This document shows, piece by piece, positions 5,984 to 9,146 of a stretch of 9,146 bases of DNA. Position numbers and translations under genes: made by a program. The DNA comes from Chloroflexota bacterium (GTDB lineage: Bacteria; Chloroflexota; Dehalococcoidia; SM23-28-2; RBG-16-64-32), in contig JADFRV010000089.1 of the NCBI GenBank assembly GCA_022561095.1, positions 1-9,146 on the forward strand, given 5' to 3'. The number at the start of each line of letters is the position of its first letter. Within the stretch, counting starts at the first letter, position 1. Below the pieces are notes generated by a model. The model saw only the letters and a list, made by a program, of their open reading frames with translations, made no database searches and had not been told where the DNA came from.

Positions 5984-6298
5984 ATGTCGATAGAGTTGGA
6001 ACACTACCTCGTCCTGGGCGCGTTGCTGTTTGCCATAGGGTTGTACATGGCGCTGGCGAAGCGGAACTTCGTTGGGGTGCTGATGGGGATCGAGCTGATG
6101 TTCAACGCCGTGAACCTGACGTTCGTCGCCTTTTCGCGGTTCGTCAGCCCGGCGACCGATGTCACGGGCCACGTGTTCGTGGTGTTCGTGATCACGGTGG
6201 CGGCGGCGGAGGCGGCGGTGGCGCTGGCACTGGCCGTGCTGGTGTACCGCAACCGCGAGACGATAGACGTGGACCGAATGGACCTCTTGAAGTGGTGA
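5984..6298 (+). CDS. nuoK: NADH-quinone oxidoreductase subunit K
   Basis: This 104-residue protein has three transmembrane helices and matches NuoK/ND4L in length. The two buried membrane glutamates that carry protons between subunits are present: E37 in GVLMGIELMFNAVNL and E76 in TVAAAEAAVALAL (the E36 and E72 equivalents of E. coli). AAGGA lies eight bases before the ATG. It is tightly coupled to nuoJ. A tandem pair of 23-bp repeats follows it before the next small gene. Confidence 0.95.
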   Translation: MSIELEHYLVLGALLFAIGLYMALAKRNFVGVLMGIELMFNAVNLTFVAFSRFVSPATDVTGHVFVVFVITVAAAEAAVALALAVLVYRNRETIDVDRMDLLKW

Positions 6299-6299
6299 T

Positions 6300-6345
6300 C
6301 CCTTCGACAAGCTCAGGACAGGCTATTCGAAAAGCTCAGGGCAGG
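6300..6345 (+). repeat. 23-bp dispersed repeat, copies 3 and 4 in perfect tandem register
   Basis: Copy 3 (6300-6322) is identical to copy 1. Copy 4 (6323-6345) follows with no gap and differs at four of 23 bases (TCGAAAAGCTCAGGGCAGG core). Its AGGG end, four bases before ATG 6351, is the only ribosome-binding-like stretch for the following gene. Confidence 0.82.
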
Positions 6346-6350
6346 GTGCT

Positions 6351-6545
6351 ATGTGGACGAAGTTGATGGAGACGAAGAACGCCTACACGGCGGAGATCTG
6401 GAAGGAGCTTCTCAACGCTGAGGCGATTTCGGTGCAGGTGGTACCGGCCTCCGGCTGGGCGAACGCGGCGGAGCTGGAGCCGCACACGCTGTACGTGCCA
6501 TGGGGGAAGACGCACGTGGCGCAGGAGATCCTGAGGAAGATATAG
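6351..6545 (+). CDS. Small DUF2007-like putative signal-transducing protein
   Basis: This 64-residue soluble protein lies between nuoK and nuoL. It has a beta-alpha-beta start, MWTKLMET-N-AYTAEIWKELLNAEAISVQV, in which a helix of the A-E-x-x-K-x-L-L-x-A-E pattern leads to a strand. It ends in LYVPWGKTHVAQEILRKI. This resembles DUF2007 proteins, whose core is (Y/L)x(T)-x-N-x-x-E-A-E-x-(L/I)-K-x-L-L-E-x-x-G-I-x-V and which end in V-P-x-x-x-x-x-x-A-x-x-I-L. Their function is not established; some are described as PII-like or ligand-binding. No cysteine pairs or membrane helices are present, so it is not a displaced iron-sulfur subunit. Its stop lies one base before the nuoL start, so it is translated as part of the operon and may be an accessory factor for complex I. 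The family call is by pattern only. Confidence 0.6.
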   Translation: MWTKLMETKNAYTAEIWKELLNAEAISVQVVPASGWANAAELEPHTLYVPWGKTHVAQEILRKI

Positions 6546-6546
6546 G

Positions 6547-8394
6547 GTGCTGAACCAGGTCCCCGAAGGCGTAGTCTGGGCGATACTGTTTCTGCCTTTT
6601 GGATCGTTCGCGGCCATCTCTCTCGCCGCCCTGCTGGGGTTGACGCATCCTTCGACAGGCTCAGGACGAGCGGTATGGGAGGCGCGACTCAGCGGCTACC
6701 TGACGATGGCGGCTATCGCCGCTTCATTCCTCCTGTCGCTATGGGCGCTGGATAGCGTCCTTCAGGAGGACGGAGCGCGCATCGGCTTCGACGCGCACGA
6801 GTGGGTGGTAGTCGGGCCCCTGCGAGTCGACATCGGCGTCACCGTCGACGGGCTGACGGCGATCATGCTCATCGTGGTGACGTCCGTGTCGCTGCTCGTG
6901 CAGTTCTACTCGCATGGGTACATGCGGGGTGACCCGGGCTACAACCGCTACTACGCCTTCATGTCGCTGTTCACAGGGTCGATGCTGGGGCTGGTGCTGG
7001 CCTCGAACATCCTGCAGCTGTTCGTGTTTTGGGAGCTGGTGGGGCTATGCTCGTACCTGCTGATCGGCTTCTGGTTCTACCGCGAATCGGCGCGCCGAGC
7101 GGCGACGAAGGCGTTCTTGGTAACCCGCATCGGCGACCTGGGGTTCCTGATCGCCATCCTGCTGATCTGGTCGGAGACCGGGCAGCTCCAGATTCCCGCG
7201 ATTCAGGAGCTGGCGGTGATGGGGCTGATCGGATCGTCAGTCCTGACCTGGTTCGCATTGGGTCTTTTCGCCGGGGCGGTGGGCAAGTCGGCGCAGTTCC
7301 CGTTGCACGTGTGGCTGCCGGACGCGATGGAGGGCCCCACGCCAGTCTCCGCCCTGATCCACGCCGCGACGATGGTGGTGGCGGGCGTGTACCTGGTGGC
7401 GCGCTTCTTCCCCGTATTCATCGTGTCCGAGGAGGCGATCAACGCCGTGGTGGTGGTGGGGGCGATCACGGCGATCATGGCGGCCAGCCTGGCCATCGTA
7501 GCCACAGACATCAAGCGGGTGATGGCCTACTCCACGATCAGCCAGTTGGGATACATGATGATGGCGCTGGGCGTAGGCGCTATCGGGGCGGCGATCTTTC
7601 ACCTGTTCACGCACGCCTTCTTCAAGGCGTTGCTGTTCCTGGGTGCGGGCTCCGTGAATCACGCGACCGGCACCTTTGACATGCGGAAGATGGGCGGCCT
7701 GGCCCGCTTCATGCCGGTGACGTTCCTGACCACGACTGTGGCGGGGTTGGCGCTGGTGGGCGTGTTTCCGCTGGCCGGGTTTTGGAGCAAAGACGAGATC
7801 ATGGCCCATGCCTTTGTGAACGGGGAGTATGGATTGTATCTCATGGCTGCGATCGGAGCCCTGGGCGGGTACGGTCTCCACTATTTGGAGAACCAAGGCC
7901 TCTCCCAGGAGAACCTCAAGAAAATGAGTGGCCGGCTCCCCTCCTCAAATATCCTAGACCTTTTGTTTCAAAGGAAACCTAAGGATACGAATACGACCCC
8001 AACCGACTCCGAGATGATTGTCGTACCCCTCATCAGGCAAGGGCGTTCTCTTTTTGTTCAGGTCGAACTCAATGATTTCCGAGAAGCCACTCTCTTGGTG
8101 GATACGGGGGCCACGGAAACCGTTCTTTCAACAGACGTGGCGTTTGATTTGGGTCTTTTGGATGAGGAGGCACAGGAGGTGACGTACAACACGGCAGGTG
8201 GGCAAGTCCAGGCTCAAGTTACCGAGATCGAGACGATTCGAGTTGGGGATGCCGTGCGGCATCAGGTTCCTGCCGCTATTCAAAATATTGATGGGTTTAG
8301 TGATGGTCTCCTTGGAATGAGTTTTTTCGAGCACTTCCTTGTCTACGTGGACAGTGAACGAGGCGAATTGCACCTTCGGCCACGTGATTATTAG
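6547..8394 (+). CDS. nuoL: NADH-quinone oxidoreductase subunit L (N-terminal ~438 residues) fused in frame to a retropepsin-like domain
   Basis: The frame encodes 615 residues. Residues 1-~438 are NuoL/ND5, a proton-pumping antiporter-like subunit at the far end of the membrane arm. Key residues are E163 in FWELVGLCSYLLIGFWF, K247 in AGAVGKSAQFPLHVWLPDAM with EGPTPVSALIHAATMVVAGV, the DIKRVMAYSTISQLGYMMMALG helix, HLFTHAFFKALLFL, and K415-D416 in AGFWSKDEI. GTG at 6547 has GAGGAAGA six bases upstream and one base after the preceding stop. Residues 34-41 (HPSTGSGR) come from an in-frame copy of the 23-bp repeat. NuoL normally continues to about 620-650 residues, with further helices and the long lateral helix that clamps the membrane arm. 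Here sequence after AAIGA (434-438) is unrelated, hydrophilic and AT-richer, ending in an aspartic protease domain. The total length is near normal only by coincidence. A working NuoL is unlikely; a chimera is the first explanation. Confidence 0.9.
   Translation: MLNQVPEGVVWAILFLPFGSFAAISLAALLGLTHPSTGSGRAVWEARLSGYLTMAAIAASFLLSLWALDSVLQEDGARIGFDAHEWVVVGPLRVDIGVTVDGLTAIMLIVVTSVSLLVQFYSHGYMRGDPGYNRYYAFMSLFTGSMLGLVLASNILQLFVFWELVGLCSYLLIGFWFYRESARRAATKAFLVTRIGDLGFLIAILLIWSETGQLQIPAIQELAVMGLIGSSVLTWFALGLFAGAVGKSAQFPLHVWLPDAMEGPTPVSALIHAATMVVAGVYLVARFFPVFIVSEEAINAVVVVGAITAIMAASLAIVATDIKRVMAYSTISQLGYMMMALGVGAIGAAIFHLFTHAFFKALLFLGAGSVNHATGTFDMRKMGGLARFMPVTFLTTTVAGLALVGVFPLAGFWSKDEIMAHAFVNGEYGLYLMAAIGALGGYGLHYLENQGLSQENLKKMSGRLPSSNILDLLFQRKPKDTNTTPTDSEMIVVPLIRQGRSLFVQVELNDFREATLLVDTGATETVLSTDVAFDLGLLDEEAQEVTYNTAGGQVQAQVTEIETIRVGDAVRHQVPAAIQNIDGFSDGLLGMSFFEHFLVYVDSERGELHLRPRDY
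6648..6670 (+). repeat. 23-bp dispersed repeat, copy 5 (inside nuoL)
   Basis: TCCTTCGACAGGCTCAGGA followed by CGAG, four differences from copy 1. It can form a TCCT/AGGA stem with an 11-base loop. It adds about eight in-frame codons in the loop after the first NuoL helix, where the family has no conserved sequence. Confidence 0.75.
7861..8394 (+). other. Retropepsin-like aspartic protease segment (clan AA)
   Basis: This is the second half of the nuoL frame, described separately because it appears to come from another gene. After a ~50-residue hydrophilic linker (YLENQGLSQENLKKMSG onward) comes a domain from about base 8014: a PLIRQGRSLFVQVELN strand pair, the catalytic motif LLVDTGATETVLS (D519-T520-G521-A522 in frame numbering), and the closing DGLLGMSFFEHFLVYVD with the terminal strand GELHLRPRD. 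This is the single-lobe bacterial retropepsin pattern; such proteins act as homodimers, each giving one aspartate. Codons favour A/T third positions, unlike the nuo genes. An ATG at 8014 could be an internal start, but no good ribosome binding site is seen. The original N-terminus is lost. Substrate is unknown. Confidence 0.8.
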
Positions 8395-8542
8395 GCTTTC
8401 TTCTAACTTGCGGAGAGCTTTTTCCTCCTTGCAAACCGACCACCGTCTTCGGGAGCCCCCCTCACCCTTCCCTCTTTCCCCCAGGAGCGAGGGAATACCT
8501 GACCACCTTGCACACACACAAGATCCTGAAGAGCTCGAGTTT
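8395..8542. other. Convergent intergenic region
   Basis: This 148-base stretch lies between the ends of two convergent genes. It is pyrimidine-rich on the plus strand, with CCCCTCACCCTTCCC-type runs and a short CACACACA run. I see no gene, no RNA gene and no convincing terminator hairpin; a T-run at 8540-8544 and another at 8552-8557 lie near the stop of the minus-strand gene. Confidence 0.6.
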
Positions 8543-9145
8543 TTAATCCCCTTTTTTCCCAGCTAGCCGACTTTCGACATGTTCCAATTCAATGGTGAAG
8601 TGGCGCAGGATCGGGGTTTGTTTGACCACTCGGAATCCTTTTAAGGTCTGCCGGTCTTGATACACCATCTCCGCGACTTCAATGACATAGTCGATGTGGC
8701 TTTGCGTGTAGGCTCGACGAGGCACCGCCAACCGGACCAGATCCATATCGGCTGGGATCTCTTCCCCATTGTCCGTCCGTCCAAACATGGCATTGCCGAC
8801 TTCCACCGTGCGAATTCCTCCATACTCATACAAGGCCGAGCAGAGGCTTTGCCCCGGGAATTGGTTTGCGGGTAGGTGCGAGAGGAGAGTCCGCGCATCA
8901 ATGTAGACCGCGTGTCCTCCCGGCGGTTCGATGAGAGGATAGCCGATTCGGATCAAGTGCTCGGCCAGATACTCGACTGAGCGAAGCCGATATTTCAGGT
9001 AGTCTTCATCCAACACTTCACGGAGACCCTGTGCGATCGCCTCCAAATCACGGCCTGCCAATCCACCGTATGTGGGAAACCCCTCGGTCAGGATCAGGAC
9101 GTTTCTGGCCTGTTGGGTCAACTGTTCGTCATTGAGGCCCAAAAA
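8543..9145 (-). CDS. tnaA: Tryptophanase-type beta-eliminating lyase, C-terminal part (5' partial)
   Basis: About 200 residues of a PLP-dependent lyase of the tryptophanase/tyrosine phenol-lyase family, which splits L-tryptophan to indole, pyruvate and ammonia (or tyrosine to phenol). The frame is open at the window edge (FLGLNDEQL), so the N-terminal half and the PLP lysine are outside. Family blocks are EGFPTYGGLAGRDLEAIAQGL, GGHAVYIDARTLLSHLPANQ then FPGQSLCSALYEYGGIRTVEVG, RLAVPRRAYTQSHIDYV and the ending LRHFTIELEHV. Two positions favour tryptophanase. The VEVG motif has valine where tyrosine phenol-lyase has the phenol-binding arginine (MERG). LRHFT carries the tryptophanase histidine where phenol-lyase has LRFFT. 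GLAGRD is more phenol-lyase-like, so substrate remains somewhat open. It ends with TAA at 8543-8545 and is convergent with the retropepsin segment; its AT-richer codon use agrees with that neighbour, so both probably share one source genome. Confidence 0.88.
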   Translation of the reverse strand, partial: FLGLNDEQLTQQARNVLILTEGFPTYGGLAGRDLEAIAQGLREVLDEDYLKYRLRSVEYLAEHLIRIGYPLIEPPGGHAVYIDARTLLSHLPANQFPGQSLCSALYEYGGIRTVEVGNAMFGRTDNGEEIPADMDLVRLAVPRRAYTQSHIDYVIEVAEMVYQDRQTLKGFRVVKQTPILRHFTIELEHVESRLAGKKGD

Positions 9146-9146
9146 T

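Noticed and set aside
5801..6310. 169-residue minus-strand frame over nuoJ-nuoK
   Set aside because: Shadow frame; His/Arg-rich and opposite to well-conserved membrane subunits.
6300..6345. Possible CRISPR array from spaced repeats
   Set aside because: Only two adjoining 23-base units with no spacers; the other copies are kilobases apart and there are no cas genes.
6351..6545. Small gene as a displaced nuoI or nuoB
   Set aside because: It contains no cysteine at all, so it cannot hold an iron-sulfur cluster.
8128..8517. 129-residue minus-strand frame over the retropepsin end and the intergenic region
   Set aside because: Antisense to a clear protease domain; no motifs and no ribosome binding site.

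Overview
The window looks like a patchwork rather than one continuous piece of a genome. Its core, roughly 450-7860, is GC-rich and coherent. It carries a minus-strand pair (DUF35 OB-fold/zinc-ribbon protein plus a thiolase-like protein) diverging from a plus-strand respiratory complex I operon. Protein character, high GC and the gene set suggest a Chloroflexota-like (Dehalococcoidia/SAR202-type) environmental bacterium. That placement is inference from general resemblance, not a search. Both ends look foreign to this core. Bases 1-~330 encode planctomycete-style leucine-rich repeats. Bases ~7860-9146 are visibly more AT-rich and encode a retropepsin-like aspartic protease domain and the C-terminal part of a tryptophanase-type lyase.

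Layout: (1) 3-~330 plus strand, LRR fragment. (2) ~341-460 minus strand, a fragment of ribosomal silencing factor RsfS. (3) ~450-1318 minus strand, thiolase-like gene without its C-terminus. (4) 1319-1750 minus strand, DUF35 partner gene. (5) 1766-2011, divergent intergenic region with a good promoter candidate in each direction and a small hairpin. (6) 2012-6545 plus strand, nuoA, nuoC, nuoD, nuoH, nuoJ, nuoK and a small DUF2007-like gene, tightly packed. (7) 6547-8394 plus strand, an open frame whose first ~438 codons are NuoL and whose last ~175 are a different protein with a retropepsin domain. (8) 8543-9145 minus strand, tryptophanase C-terminal part running off the window.

The nuo genes would build the membrane arm and quinone-side module of NADH dehydrogenase-type complex I. 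The order is A-C-D-H-J-K-(DUF2007)-L. The two iron-sulfur subunits NuoB and NuoI, normally between A and C and between H and J, are absent from those places. nuoE, F and G are absent too; M and N could have followed L but the sequence leaves the operon inside nuoL. The DUF35/thiolase pair resembles two-component acyl-CoA thiolase/aldolase systems.

A 23-bp dispersed repeat (starting CCCTTCGACAAGCTCAGG) occurs five times in the core. It supplies part of the start region of several genes (a Shine-Dalgarno-like stretch for the DUF35 gene and the DUF2007 gene, the first codons of nuoH) and is inserted in frame in nuoL. Two GC-rich hairpins fill the nuoA-nuoC gap. The main caution is the three apparent joints at about 330-345, 446-463 and 7846-7870, which are best explained as chimeric assembly or recombination until reads show otherwise.
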